This document shows positions 8,578 to 17,392 of a stretch of DNA of 64,000 bases, one piece after another. Under the pieces are notes generated by a model. That model saw only the letters and a list, made by a program, of their open reading frames with translations, ran no database searches and had not been told where the DNA came from. A program made the position numbers and the translations under genes. Within the stretch, counting starts at the first letter, position 1, and every line of letters begins with the position of its first letter. Source of the stretch: Ahrensia sp. (lineage in GTDB: Bacteria; Pseudomonadota; Alphaproteobacteria; Rhizobiales; Rhizobiaceae). Where the stretch lies: contig JAPPOQ010000015.1 of the NCBI GenBank assembly GCA_028817895.1, positions 142,685 to 206,684 of the forward strand, given 5' to 3'.

Positions 8578-9652
8578 GTGCTGACTGTCGATGTTCAGTC
8601 ACAATATGATTTTTTGAGCGAGGACTATGCCAAACTCTTCGCGCAATCCGGTGCGACTGCCTTCCAACATCCCATTTGGCTTGATGTGTTCTACCGACGC
8701 CTGCCGCAGCAGCGCGGTGCACAACCTGTCATCGTCACCGTTCATGAAGGCGATGAGTTGCTCGGTGTCGTCCCACTGATCCGCCGAAATCGACTCGGTA
8801 TCGTCATGATCGAGCCTCACAATCTTGGCGTTACCGACTACGCTGCTCCGGTTCTGAGCCCGCATCTGCTCCGAAAGCCGACGGTGGAGAGTGCGCTGCC
8901 CGAGTTGATGGCGCAGGCGCTCGGCCGCCATGACCTTGTGCGCATTCTGCCAGTGAGGCCAGAGCATATGGAAGACTGGACGCTTCTTTTCCCCGGCGAC
9001 CCTGTGCCCGTTGATTTCAGCGCTCATGCCGTCGGTTTGAGCGAACCCATGGATCGCTGGCGTGAAACCCATGTCGATCGCAAACTGTCGAGCCAATATC
9101 GGCGCAAGGCCAAGCGTTGGTGCAATCAACACGAGGTGGACATTCGACGATTGACCGACGCTGCCGACGAATAGACCGCTATTGATCTCTTTGCTCCAAT
9201 GCTCAATAGTACAATCTAGGTCGACCACATTGCGGGCTGGTCGATTCGAGGGCGACCCGATTCAGGACGACTTCGTGCGCGACTTCTATCGTGAGGTTGC
9301 CAGCCGCGGCGCTGAGTCTGGTTTCTCTGAAACCTGGCAACTTACGAGCGATGGCGATCCAGCGGCAATTGTCTTTGGCATCACTCAGGGGGGACGGTTT
9401 CTGTACCTGCTGATCGGCGCCGATTATGAAAAGCATGGCCGTCATTCTCCCGGCTTGCAGGCCTATGATGCAATCATCGAGGACTGGATGGGCCGTGGCG
9501 GCAATTGCTTTGATTTCACCATTGGCGATGAACCGTTCAAAGCGCAGTTCGGTGCGGAGGCGACGCCGATGTGCGCTATCGTCAATGCCGTTACGTCGCT
9601 GGGAAGGGTGGCACGCGGGCCGATGCTGAGCAGGATCGGAGCCACATCATGA
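8578..9652 (+). pseudogene. Broken CelD/BcsL-type GNAT acetyltransferase
   Basis: Two adjacent frames together match one FemAB-like GNAT acetyltransferase of about 350 residues. The first (8578-9174, 198 residues) starts FLSEDYAKLFAQSGATAFQ and ends at TAG 9172-9174. The same frame then continues with plausible protein (TAIDLFAPMLNSTI) to a second TAG near 9219. After a shift into another frame the homology resumes (STTLRAGRFEGD to the TGA at 9650-9652), containing GRHSPGLQAYDAIIEDW. Two nonsense codons plus a frameshift indicate decay; a sequencing error would have to explain three lesions. The downstream PIG-L gene overlaps its stop by four bases. Confidence 0.8.
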
Positions 9653-10443
9653 GTCAATCCCTTCAATTCCTTGAAAACTCTCTGATTGTTGCCGCGCATC
9701 CCGATGACGAATTGCTGTGGTTTGCCTCCATTCTCAAACAGGTGGATCGCGTGTTGCTGGTCTTTGAGGACTATTGGCCAGACCCCGCAATTGGCCCTGC
9801 ACGCGCGCGTGCGCTTGATGATTTTCCGCGCGACAACGTTTCGTCACTGCGGTTGCCGGAGTCTGCCACCTATGGCTGTGCCGATTGGGCAAACCCGCAG
9901 CTCACCGAGTTCGGAATCGGTCTGGGGGCGCAAGTCGCGAAACGCGACCTTAAGCAGAATGTGTTGCGCCTGGCCGGAAAGAGCAGAGCTCCGAAGACTG
10001 GGATTCGCGCCCGCTATGAAGAAAATTTTGCCAGCATTGTCGCTGCCCTGCGACCGCAACTCAACGCGTCCATGAACGTGTTTACGCACAATCCATGGGG
10101 CGAATATGGCCACGAAGAGCATATTCAGCTTTTCCGGGCGCTGGACCATCTGCGCGGCGAGATTGGTTTCACCTTGTGGATGTCGAACTATTGCACGGAG
10201 CGGTCCATGCCGCTCGCGATGCGCTATTTCGACAATGCGCAGCATGAGTTTATCCAACTTCCGGTCGACAAGGATTTCGGGGAGCAAGTCGTCAAATGCT
10301 ATCGTGATGCGGGGTGTTGGACATGGTCGGATGATTGGGTCTGGTTTGATACCGAGTGCTTCATGCAAGCCCCCAGAGAACCTGCTGCGGCCAGCTGTCA
10401 GGGACATTTGTTTCCGCTGAACTTTTTCCAGATCGGTTTCTGA
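9649..10443 (+). CDS. PIG-L family deacetylase
   Basis: 264 residues. The zinc-binding AHPDDE motif is at residues 16-21, and the second ligand region is HNPWGEYGHEEH. PIG-L/LmbE enzymes remove N-acetyl groups from amino sugars or related glycoconjugates. The ATG (9649) overlaps the stop of the decayed acetyltransferase upstream (ATGA), so the pair was once coupled; an acetyltransferase plus deacetylase suggests modification of a sugar precursor. An upstream in-frame start exists but lies inside the acetyltransferase frame. With its partner broken, it may be on the way to loss itself, though its own frame is intact. Confidence 0.85.
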   Translation: MSQSLQFLENSLIVAAHPDDELLWFASILKQVDRVLLVFEDYWPDPAIGPARARALDDFPRDNVSSLRLPESATYGCADWANPQLTEFGIGLGAQVAKRDLKQNVLRLAGKSRAPKTGIRARYEENFASIVAALRPQLNASMNVFTHNPWGEYGHEEHIQLFRALDHLRGEIGFTLWMSNYCTERSMPLAMRYFDNAQHEFIQLPVDKDFGEQVVKCYRDAGCWTWSDDWVWFDTECFMQAPREPAAASCQGHLFPLNFFQIGF

Positions 10444-10446
10444 AGG

Positions 10447-11409
10447 TTATTGTTCGCTTTTGGCCGTGCACTCCTGGACCAACCTTTGGACGGTTTCGTT
10501 CTGCGCGGCGTCAGTTTTGCCTGCCAGATAGGCGGTGAAAATGCCTTCCCTTTTCATGCCGTCAGTGACGCAAGTGCAATAGGCCGTACAGAAGGTCTGA
10601 TCGCGTGTCGCCGCACATTGGGTTTCGCACTGCGCGATGAAAGACGCGGTCTGGTCCGGCGGTCCTGAAATTGCCGTGAAAACCCAAAGCGCGCCGATAA
10701 GCACCGGTTGATGCAGCATGTAGTAAATGAGCGAGTTGCGGCCAACGAAGCGCAGCGGCGCCTCCAATGCTTCCGGTAGCCGTACCGTTCCGATGCTCTC
10801 CAACGCATTCGCGCCCTTGGCAAGTTTCGCAGCCGCGATGCCTGCTGCTGTCGCCGAAAACCATGGAAACAGTGGGACGAAATCATTCGACAATGGCGGA
10901 ACGGGCGAGAGGCCGATCCATATGAGCCAGGGTGGCGCAAAGAACGGCGACGCAAAGTTTTGACCTATGACGAAAACTGCAATCGCGATGGCGACGCAAG
11001 CGAACCAGTGCAAGCGCAGCAGGGCAAGGCCGAGCAGGCTGAACAGCGCGATCGCATGAAGGATGCCGAAGAAAATGAAAGCGTCTCGAATTGCAAACCA
11101 TGTTGCTATCGTAATCAATGCAGCGCAGGCAGCGATCTGGCCGAATCGGGCCCAGAACATGCGCCAGCGGATTGCTCTTTCATGGGCGAGCACAAGGCTC
11201 ACCCCAACGAGAAACAGGAAGGAAGACGCGATGCAGCGCGCAAACAGCACCCAGCCGGGCTGCGAAATCGTGCCCGCTGTCACCCAGCCGAAAAACTCAA
11301 GATCCCACGAAAAGTGGTAGATTGTCATTGCAACGAGGGCCATGCCCCGCAGCGTGTCAAAGAACGGCAACCGATCGGCGCGATTTTCCTGCGAAATCGT
11401 AGCCGTCAT
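10447..11409 (-). CDS. DUF1624 (heparan-glucosaminide acetyltransferase-like) membrane protein
   Basis: 320 residues with roughly eight membrane segments. The N-terminal DTLRGMALVAMTIYHFSWDLEFFGW is the DUF1624/HGSNAT_cat signature, with conserved histidine and tryptophan. RNSLIYYMLHQPVLIGALW closes the membrane domain. After it a soluble tail of about 70 residues holds a cluster of six cysteines in CETQCAATRDQTFCTAYCTC, which is not part of the membrane catalytic fold. Related eukaryotic enzymes acetylate amino sugars across a membrane; the bacterial role is unknown. The start at 11409 (MTATISQ) is preferred over a longer frame that begins inside the divergent promoter region. Confidence 0.82.
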   Translation of the reverse strand: MTATISQENRADRLPFFDTLRGMALVAMTIYHFSWDLEFFGWVTAGTISQPGWVLFARCIASSFLFLVGVSLVLAHERAIRWRMFWARFGQIAACAALITIATWFAIRDAFIFFGILHAIALFSLLGLALLRLHWFACVAIAIAVFVIGQNFASPFFAPPWLIWIGLSPVPPLSNDFVPLFPWFSATAAGIAAAKLAKGANALESIGTVRLPEALEAPLRFVGRNSLIYYMLHQPVLIGALWVFTAISGPPDQTASFIAQCETQCAATRDQTFCTAYCTCVTDGMKREGIFTAYLAGKTDAAQNETVQRLVQECTAKSEQ

Positions 11410-11480
11410 GCACTGGCTCCCTCGACGCGGCGATGGCGGATCAGATAGCATTGCGTTTCAACCATGAACAGGATGCACGC

Positions 11481-12311
11481 ATGCTCACAGTGAACGCCAA
11501 TGGCGCCCGGATGCCAGCGCTCGGTTTCGGAACCTGGAGGCTGAGGGGAGAGGAGTGCGCTTCGCTGGTCAAACACGCCGTCGCGAGTGGCTACACCTCG
11601 ATCGACACCGCCATCATGTATGACAATGAGGAAGACGTTGGCGAAGGTTTGCGGCGTGCGGAGCAGCCTCGCGACCAATTGTTCATCACGTCGAAGGTTT
11701 GGCCCAGTGAGGTCATGGATGGGCAGTTTCAACGCTGTGTCGAAGGCAGCCTCAAGCGGCTCGGCCTCGACTATCTCGATCTGGTGCTGATCCATTGGCC
11801 GCCACAGGACAATGACGATGTCGCGGAATGGATGCGTCTGCTCAACGATGTGGCTGACCAAGGACTGGCACGCAATATCGGTGTGTCCAACTTCACGATA
11901 CCGCTGATCGAGCGTGCGGTCGCTGCGTCTCATAGGCCGTTGGCCTGCAATCAGGTCGAACACCACCCCTATATCAACCAGTCGCGTTTGCGGCAGGTCT
12001 GCGATGATCATGGCATCGCATTGGTCGGTTACTGCCCGCTGTTTCGTGGTGGCGATTTGTTCGAGCAAACAGCGATAACGTCCGCCGCGGCGGCTCATGG
12101 AAAGTCGCCCGCTCAAATTGTACTGCGCTGGCATGTCCAGTCCGGCTGCGTTGCAATTCCCAAAACCGCGACACCATCACGGGCGGTTGAGAATATCGAC
12201 ATTTTCGATTTTGAGCTGACCGGCGACCAAATGGACGCAATCAATGCGCTCACTGCGAGGCATGAACGCATCTGCGACTATGACTTCTCGCCGCAATGGG
12301 ATGTACCATGA
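11481..12311 (+). CDS. Aldo/keto reductase
   Basis: 276 residues with the (beta/alpha)8 aldo/keto reductase signatures: GFGTWRL at the start, the catalytic aspartate/tyrosine region SIDTAIMYDNEEDVGEGLRR, the lysine in LFITSKVW, the histidine in LVLIHWPP, and the NADPH-binding AIPKTATPSRAVENIDIFDF near the end. It reduces aldehydes or ketones such as methylglyoxal or 2,5-diketogluconate; the substrate is not fixed by sequence. The start at 11481 puts the fold directly at MLTVNANGARMPALG. It is divergent from the DUF1624 gene. Confidence 0.92.
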   Translation: MLTVNANGARMPALGFGTWRLRGEECASLVKHAVASGYTSIDTAIMYDNEEDVGEGLRRAEQPRDQLFITSKVWPSEVMDGQFQRCVEGSLKRLGLDYLDLVLIHWPPQDNDDVAEWMRLLNDVADQGLARNIGVSNFTIPLIERAVAASHRPLACNQVEHHPYINQSRLRQVCDDHGIALVGYCPLFRGGDLFEQTAITSAAAAHGKSPAQIVLRWHVQSGCVAIPKTATPSRAVENIDIFDFELTGDQMDAINALTARHERICDYDFSPQWDVP

Positions 12312-12364
12312 TCACTGGCGGGTCTGACCGGAGTCGTGTTGCAAAAGCGAGGGAGCGCTAGCTT

Positions 12365-13708
12365 GTGGAAGCCCTGATCGAACGTTGGATGCCGCTCATC
12401 GAACAGGTCTGGGACCGGGTTTATCAGCCTTGGACGCTCTACCAGATCGGCATCGTCCTGCTGCTGTTCGGCTTCAGCTATATGGTTTCGCACTATGTCG
12501 AACCACCGCTTGAGCGATGGGTGCGCGGCATCAAGATCAATCCGGGGTTTCTGCGCGTGCTGGCCGCTCTTTTGCGCCGCGTGGAATGGATCGTGTTCGT
12601 TCCGCTTTGTTACTTCGCCTATCAAATCCTCAACGAATATACGTGGCCGTGGAACACATTCATCATCCGTACGGCCTATACCCTCGCCTTTGCATGGCTT
12701 GTGATCTCCGTTTTGTCGCGGGCCATACGCAACCGTCAATTGGCACGCTTGACGGCGTGGATCGCCTGGGGCCTCGTCGCGCTCAATCTGACGGGCAATC
12801 TTGAAGCAGCGGCGTCTACGCTGGATGCGCTTTCCTTCTCCGTGGGCGAAATGCGCGTATCGGCGTTGCTGGTTGTGCAGGCCCTTGCATTGCTGATCGG
12901 CCTCACATGGCTTGCCACAAACACCGGAAACTATGTCGAGACCCGCATCCGCAACATGACGGATTTGACGCCGAGCTTGCAGGTGTTGATCGGCAAGCTG
13001 GTGAAGATTTTCCTTGTCGTTCTCGCCATTGTGGTGGCGCTCAACACAGTTGGCATCGACCTGACGGCGTTGGCTGTATTCTCAGGCGCGGTGGGTGTCG
13101 GTCTGGGTTTCGGCCTGCAAAAGGTGGTCTCCAACTTCATCTCGGGTGTGATCATACTGCTCGATAAATCCATCAAGCCCGGCGACACGATCTCGCTCAA
13201 CGAAACCTTTGGCTGGATACGCGAGTTGCGCTCGCGTTTCGTCTCCGTGGTTACAAGGGATGGGCGCGAATTTCTTATTCCCAATGAAGATTTCATAACA
13301 GAGAAAGTGATCAACTGGTCCTTCACGGACAAGTTGGTCCGTCTCGATGTCGATTTCGGCGTGGCTTACGACAGCGATCCCCATCAGATCATGAACCTAG
13401 CAATCGAAGCGGCCGAAAGCGTTGAGCGCGTCAGCCGGGTCAGGAAGCCGGTCTGCTGGATGACGGAGTTTGGCGACTCGTCGCTGAACTTCAAGGCGCG
13501 GTTCTGGATCTCGGATCCGCAAAACGGGCTCACCAACATTCGTGGTCAGGTTTTGCTGGCATTGTGGGACTCGTTTAAAGACCATGGTGTCGGCATTCCG
13601 TTCCCGCATCGCGAAATCATCATGCGCACGCCCGTAGAGATTGAAGGCCGCGCGCCGGTCTTCGGCGGCGGTGAAGCAGCGGCCACCACGTCAGACGTAA
13701 AGGACTAA
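12365..13708 (+). CDS. MscS-family mechanosensitive channel
   Basis: 447 residues. Several hydrophobic segments in the N-terminal half lead to the MscS pore helix and beta domain, with FSGAVGVGLGFGLQKVVSNFISG and then LDKSIKPGDTI as the clearest signature. The C-terminal cytosolic domain contains TRDGREFLIPNEDFITEKVINWS. It is larger than E. coli MscS (286 residues) because of extra N-terminal helices. Such channels release solutes on hypo-osmotic shock. The start is a GTG at 12365; no better ATG lies nearby. It precedes the rhodanese gene by six bases. Confidence 0.92.
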   Translation: MEALIERWMPLIEQVWDRVYQPWTLYQIGIVLLLFGFSYMVSHYVEPPLERWVRGIKINPGFLRVLAALLRRVEWIVFVPLCYFAYQILNEYTWPWNTFIIRTAYTLAFAWLVISVLSRAIRNRQLARLTAWIAWGLVALNLTGNLEAAASTLDALSFSVGEMRVSALLVVQALALLIGLTWLATNTGNYVETRIRNMTDLTPSLQVLIGKLVKIFLVVLAIVVALNTVGIDLTALAVFSGAVGVGLGFGLQKVVSNFISGVIILLDKSIKPGDTISLNETFGWIRELRSRFVSVVTRDGREFLIPNEDFITEKVINWSFTDKLVRLDVDFGVAYDSDPHQIMNLAIEAAESVERVSRVRKPVCWMTEFGDSSLNFKARFWISDPQNGLTNIRGQVLLALWDSFKDHGVGIPFPHREIIMRTPVEIEGRAPVFGGGEAAATTSDVKD

Positions 13709-13714
13709 AGATCG

Positions 13715-14122
13715 ATGGCGATGAAACGGACCGCCATGCAGCTTGTTGAGGCTGCCAATATCGAGATTGAAACCGTCTCGCCCGCCGATGCGCTCGCTAT
13801 GCAACGGGCGGGAAAAGCGGTCCTCGTCGACATTCGCGACGTGCGCGAACTGGCTCGCGAAGGCAAAGTGCCCGATGCGGTTCACGCACCGCGCGGCATG
13901 CTGGAATTCTGGGTCGACCCGGAAAGCCCCTATCATCGAGACGTGTTTGCGCAGCCAGATAAGAGCTACATTTTCTTTTGCGCTGGCGCGTTGCGTTCGG
14001 CTCTTGCCACGCGTGACATGCAGGCCATGGGGCTTGTGCCGGTTGCCCATATCGCCGGTGGCTTCGCGCAGTGGCGCGAGGAGGGGCTGCCCGTCACGCC
14101 GCCACCTGAACCAAAGGGCTGA
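13715..14122 (+). CDS. Rhodanese-domain protein
   Basis: 135 residues forming a single rhodanese domain. VLVDIRDVRELAREGKVPDAVHAPRGML is the conserved entry, FFCAGALRSALA holds the active-site cysteine loop, and HIAGGFAQWREEGLPV closes the domain. Single-domain rhodaneses carry persulfide sulfur on the active cysteine and act in the cytosol as sulfurtransferases. Only six bases separate it from the MscS gene, so the two probably share a transcript. The acceptor is unknown. Confidence 0.9.
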   Translation: MAMKRTAMQLVEAANIEIETVSPADALAMQRAGKAVLVDIRDVRELAREGKVPDAVHAPRGMLEFWVDPESPYHRDVFAQPDKSYIFFCAGALRSALATRDMQAMGLVPVAHIAGGFAQWREEGLPVTPPPEPKG

Positions 14123-14169
14123 GCAGTTGATCATTTTGCGCCCTGTCCGCAGCGCGATATGGTCTGCCC

Positions 14170-14805
14170 ATGAGCGACGAATCGCAATCGCAGACCAAGC
14201 GTGACAGGAGACGTCGCCAAATTCTCGGCGCGACGATGCGGCTTGTGTCGCGCTATGGGACCGGCATATCGACTGCGCAAATTGCAGCGGCTGCGAGTTG
14301 TTCCAAGGAGACGCTTTACAATTGGTTCGATGACCGTGACGGGTTGTTTCTGGCTCTGATAGAGGAACAGGCCCGTTCCATGGGTGCGGCGCTTGATCGC
14401 GCGGTGGCCGCGCTTGGCGACGAAGGAGATACGGACTTTGAGACCCGTCTGACCCATCATGCCATCGCATTGCTCGATATCATGACCGGTGATGCTGTGA
14501 TCGTAGTCAATCGTGTGGCCATGTCGCAATGCTGTGTTGAAAACCAGGCGACAGGTTCTGCTGTGCTGACAGCCTGGGACGAACAAATCCGCTCGCGCTT
14601 CGAAGCTCTTATTGGCGAGGCTGCCCAGGCGGGGCTGGTTGCAAAGTTCGATCCGGCCTTGCAGTTTGATGGTCTGGTGGGGCTGCTGATAGGCGACCGG
14701 CAAAGGCGTATCCTTCTGGGTGCGGCGGCCCGACCCAAAGGCGATGCCATGCGCAAGATTGCTCGCGAAGCTGTGCGCAACTGGCTGCTTCTCAATAAGC
14801 CCTAA
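14170..14805 (+). CDS. TetR-family transcriptional regulator
   Basis: 211 residues. The N-terminal helix-turn-helix spans RRQILGATMRLVSRYGTGISTAQIAAAASCSKETLYNWFDDRDGLFLALIEEQ, classic for TetR/AcrR proteins. The all-helical C-terminal half contains a short cysteine pair (SQCCVEN). The ligand is unknown. It lies between the rhodanese gene and the helicase gene on the same strand with short gaps, so the target could be either neighbour or elsewhere. Confidence 0.9.
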   Translation: MSDESQSQTKRDRRRRQILGATMRLVSRYGTGISTAQIAAAASCSKETLYNWFDDRDGLFLALIEEQARSMGAALDRAVAALGDEGDTDFETRLTHHAIALLDIMTGDAVIVVNRVAMSQCCVENQATGSAVLTAWDEQIRSRFEALIGEAAQAGLVAKFDPALQFDGLVGLLIGDRQRRILLGAAARPKGDAMRKIAREAVRNWLLLNKP

Positions 14806-14886
14806 TGCGCGATCATGTTCTTGTTGTGTTCGCAGGCATGCTTCTCTATCGTGATTGAGATTTGAGCTGTGTGGACGTGACCGGCA

Positions 14887-16011
14887 GTGCAGTTTTCCGT
14901 TGAGCAGGACGATGCTCTCCAGGCCGTATCCGCCTGGTTGAAGCAGGGCTACCCGCAGATTTTTCGTCTGTTCGGTTATGCCGGGACGGGCAAAACCACC
15001 TTGGCGCGCCATCTTGCAGAGGGGGTCGATGGCGATGTGCTGTTCGCCGCCTTCACGGGCAAGGCGGCGATGGTTTTGCGCTCACGCGGCGCGCGCAAGG
15101 CGTCCACCATCCATTCGCTTATCTACAGGCCACGAGGCGAAGAATTGGTGGAGGATGAGGATACCGGCAAGTCCGCCATGACGCCGCTCTTCACCCTGAA
15201 CCGGCAAAGCCCGGTGGCGAATGCCGCGCTGGTGATCATTGATGAATGTTCGATGGTTGACGAGCAATTGGGCCAAGACCTGCTCTCCTTCGGCACGCCG
15301 ATCCTGGTGCTTGGCGATCCGGGTCAGTTGCCTCCCGTCTCCGGAGGCGGCTTTTTCACTGAGCATGAGCCGGACTATATGCTGGAGAGCATTCATCGGC
15401 AGGCGCGGGACAATCCGATTATCGATCTTGCGCAGATGGCACGGGAAGGCGAACCGATCCCGCGCGGAGCCTATGGTGAAAGTCTGGTGATCAGCCGCAG
15501 TGATGTTGTTCAGTCTGACGTGCTGGACGCAGATCAGGTTCTGGTTGGCACCAACAAGACACGGCGGCGCTACAATCAGCGTCTGCGGGATTTGAAGGAG
15601 TTTCAGGGTCCGCTTCCTGCTGCTGGGGACAAGCTGGTCGCGCTGCGCAATGATCCAACCAAGGGTTTGCTCAACGGATCGCTGTGGCAGGTGAAATCGG
15701 CTCCGCAGACGTCAAAGGCGTTCATGAACCTGCTCATCACGTCTGACGATGAGGGGATGGAGCGCCAGACGGCGAAGATCAAACTGCTCAAGGCCGCCTT
15801 TGAGAATCCGGAAGAGGAACTGCCCTGGCAGATGAAGCGGCGCTATGATGATTTCGACTATGGCTACGCGCTCACCGTGCACAAGGCGCAGGGCTCGCAA
15901 TGGAGCAATGTCTATCTGTTCGACGAAAGCTGGGCCTTTCGCGAACACTCCGCACGCTGGCTCTACACGGCCATAACCCGCGCCGCCGACCGGCTGACCA
16001 TCGTCAAATAG
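14887..16011 (+). CDS. RecD/Pif1-like ATP-dependent DNA helicase
   Basis: 374 residues, a compact superfamily 1B helicase. Walker A is GYAGTGKTT at residues 30-38, Walker B IIDECSMVDEQ, followed by LVLGDPGQLPPVSGGGFF (motif III). The C-terminal RecD-like motifs are YALTVHKAQGSQWSNVYLF and YTAITRAADRLTIV. It is much shorter than RecD (about 600) and lacks RecBC partners nearby, resembling stand-alone alphaproteobacterial RecD-like ATPases. It begins with GTG at 14887, chosen because the conserved FSVEQDDAL follows at once. Its role in DNA repair or recombination is inferred. Confidence 0.88.
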   Translation: MQFSVEQDDALQAVSAWLKQGYPQIFRLFGYAGTGKTTLARHLAEGVDGDVLFAAFTGKAAMVLRSRGARKASTIHSLIYRPRGEELVEDEDTGKSAMTPLFTLNRQSPVANAALVIIDECSMVDEQLGQDLLSFGTPILVLGDPGQLPPVSGGGFFTEHEPDYMLESIHRQARDNPIIDLAQMAREGEPIPRGAYGESLVISRSDVVQSDVLDADQVLVGTNKTRRRYNQRLRDLKEFQGPLPAAGDKLVALRNDPTKGLLNGSLWQVKSAPQTSKAFMNLLITSDDEGMERQTAKIKLLKAAFENPEEELPWQMKRRYDDFDYGYALTVHKAQGSQWSNVYLFDESWAFREHSARWLYTAITRAADRLTIVK

Positions 16012-16215
16012 GCACGCCCTGCCTGCGACAGGATGGCTCAAAACGTCGTTAATGGTTGCTTAATCCAACAGGCGCACACTTTTCAGGCAAGTCGCAAGAA
16101 GAATGTGAGTTTTCGTGGCGGGCAATCTGAAAAGCCCGCCGACACGGTTGTTCAACGATCGAGCGTTTTTTCCTTTCCGTTGAGCATGGCTGTCGGCCGG
16201 CGCATGGAGAGTGAC

Positions 16216-16533
16216 ATGAACGCAATCAAATTGGGTCTGGCTTTGACGGTCTTTGCAACAGGTGTTGCCGTTGGCGGTTCAAGCGAGGCGGCAGGGCGAG
16301 TCTGCGGCGATCGCACCAAGATGACCGAGTTCCTCAAAAAGCGTTACAAGGAAGTGCCGAGCGCCATGGGCGTTGCGTCTTCCGGCAAGACCGTGATGGA
16401 AGTCTTTACCTCCAAGAAAGGCTCCTGGACGGTGCTGATGACCACGGCGCAGGGCGTTGCCTGCATCATGGGCACGGGGCATTCATGGGCCGAGACAAAA
16501 CAGGATGAATTGGCCTTTCTGCCAAAATCCTGA
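16216..16533 (+). CDS. Small secreted protein, unknown function
   Basis: 105 residues. A Sec signal peptide (NAIKLGLALTVFATGVAVGG, cleavage likely after SEAAG) precedes a mature part with two cysteines (VCGDRT and VACIMG) probably joined by a disulfide. The mature part resembles a group of periplasmic proteins of unknown function in Hyphomicrobiales. GGAGA upstream supports the ATG at 16216; another in-frame ATG at 16204 is possible. About 200 bases before it carry no recognisable gene. Function not assignable. Confidence 0.72.
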   Translation: MNAIKLGLALTVFATGVAVGGSSEAAGRVCGDRTKMTEFLKKRYKEVPSAMGVASSGKTVMEVFTSKKGSWTVLMTTAQGVACIMGTGHSWAETKQDELAFLPKS

Positions 16534-16546
16534 TCGGAGATCTCGC

Positions 16547-17392
16547 TCAAAAGAAGGTGACGTCTGCGCTCATCCCAACGCCACCCTGTGGCGATTGGGT
16601 CCAGTAGGACCCATTGCCCTTGGCGATCGTAAAGGATGATGTGTCGTAAAGCGCGGCCTTCGCTCGAAATGCAATTGTTTTGATCGCGCGTCTGCGCTCA
16701 TCCCGAGAAGCCGCGCGGGCAAGCAAAGTGGCCTGAAGCGGCCCGTGCACCACCAGGCCGGGATACCCTTCCACGTTGATGCAATAGTCGCGGTCGTAGT
16801 GGATGCGATGCGTGTTGAAGGTCAAAGCCGAATAGCGAAACAAAAGCGGCGGATCGGGGTTGACCGTCTCCAAAACATCCCCCGGTGAAGCTTGGGCAGG
16901 CGCAGGGGCCGGATCGCCGGGCTTTGGGTCGTCGCGATAAACAATGGTCTGCCTGTCAGTGAAGCGATGGTCGCCGTCCGGGCCCGCAAAGACGTGCCGT
17001 ATCGTCACGAAGCACAATTGCCCCGACCGGCCAGATTTCATTGCGACATTTTCGATGGTCGATGTCTTGGTGACGGTTTCGCCCAGCAAGACACGCTTCT
17101 CGAAGGTCAGTTCGCTGCCCGCCCACATGCGCCGTGGCAGCGCAACCGGCGGCAGAAAGTCACCACGTTCCGGGTGGCCGTCGCGGCCAAGCTGGGCCTG
17201 GGGTGAGGGGGACGGGAAATAGGCCCAGTGCCAGCAGACGGGCAGGGGGTCGCTGTCACTATAGTCAAACGGGTCGTCAAGCGTTCCGGCGAGCTTGCGG
17301 GCATGGCCTGCATGCAGCGTGTCGGTGGCGCTTTCAGTACGGCCAATCCAGCCCTTGAGGATTTCTTCGTCGGTTGTTGGTTCAGTCATCAT
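16547..17392 (-). CDS. FAS1-like/MaoC-type dehydratase (mesaconyl-C4-CoA hydratase group)
   Basis: 281 residues in a double hot-dog arrangement. The first half has LPRRMWAGSELTFEKRVLLGETVTKTSTI and the second half the MaoC-type segment FRYSALTFNTHRIHYDRDY followed by EGYPGLVVHGPLQATLLA, with the catalytic histidine region. Proteins of this group hydrate C5 enoyl-CoA esters such as mesaconyl-C4-CoA or itaconyl-CoA. GGAGGAGA directly before the ATG-ATG pair at 17392/17389 supports the start. The gene overlaps the 3' end of the upstream DUF3445 gene by 11 bases, so the two are one operon. The exact substrate is open. Confidence 0.75.
   Translation of the reverse strand: MMTEPTTDEEILKGWIGRTESATDTLHAGHARKLAGTLDDPFDYSDSDPLPVCWHWAYFPSPSPQAQLGRDGHPERGDFLPPVALPRRMWAGSELTFEKRVLLGETVTKTSTIENVAMKSGRSGQLCFVTIRHVFAGPDGDHRFTDRQTIVYRDDPKPGDPAPAPAQASPGDVLETVNPDPPLLFRYSALTFNTHRIHYDRDYCINVEGYPGLVVHGPLQATLLARAASRDERRRAIKTIAFRAKAALYDTSSFTIAKGNGSYWTQSPQGGVGMSADVTFF

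Noticed and set aside
9172..9222. Programmed amber readthrough in the acetyltransferase gene
   Set aside because: Two TAG codons could suggest recoding, but a frameshift is also needed to continue the protein, so decay is simpler.
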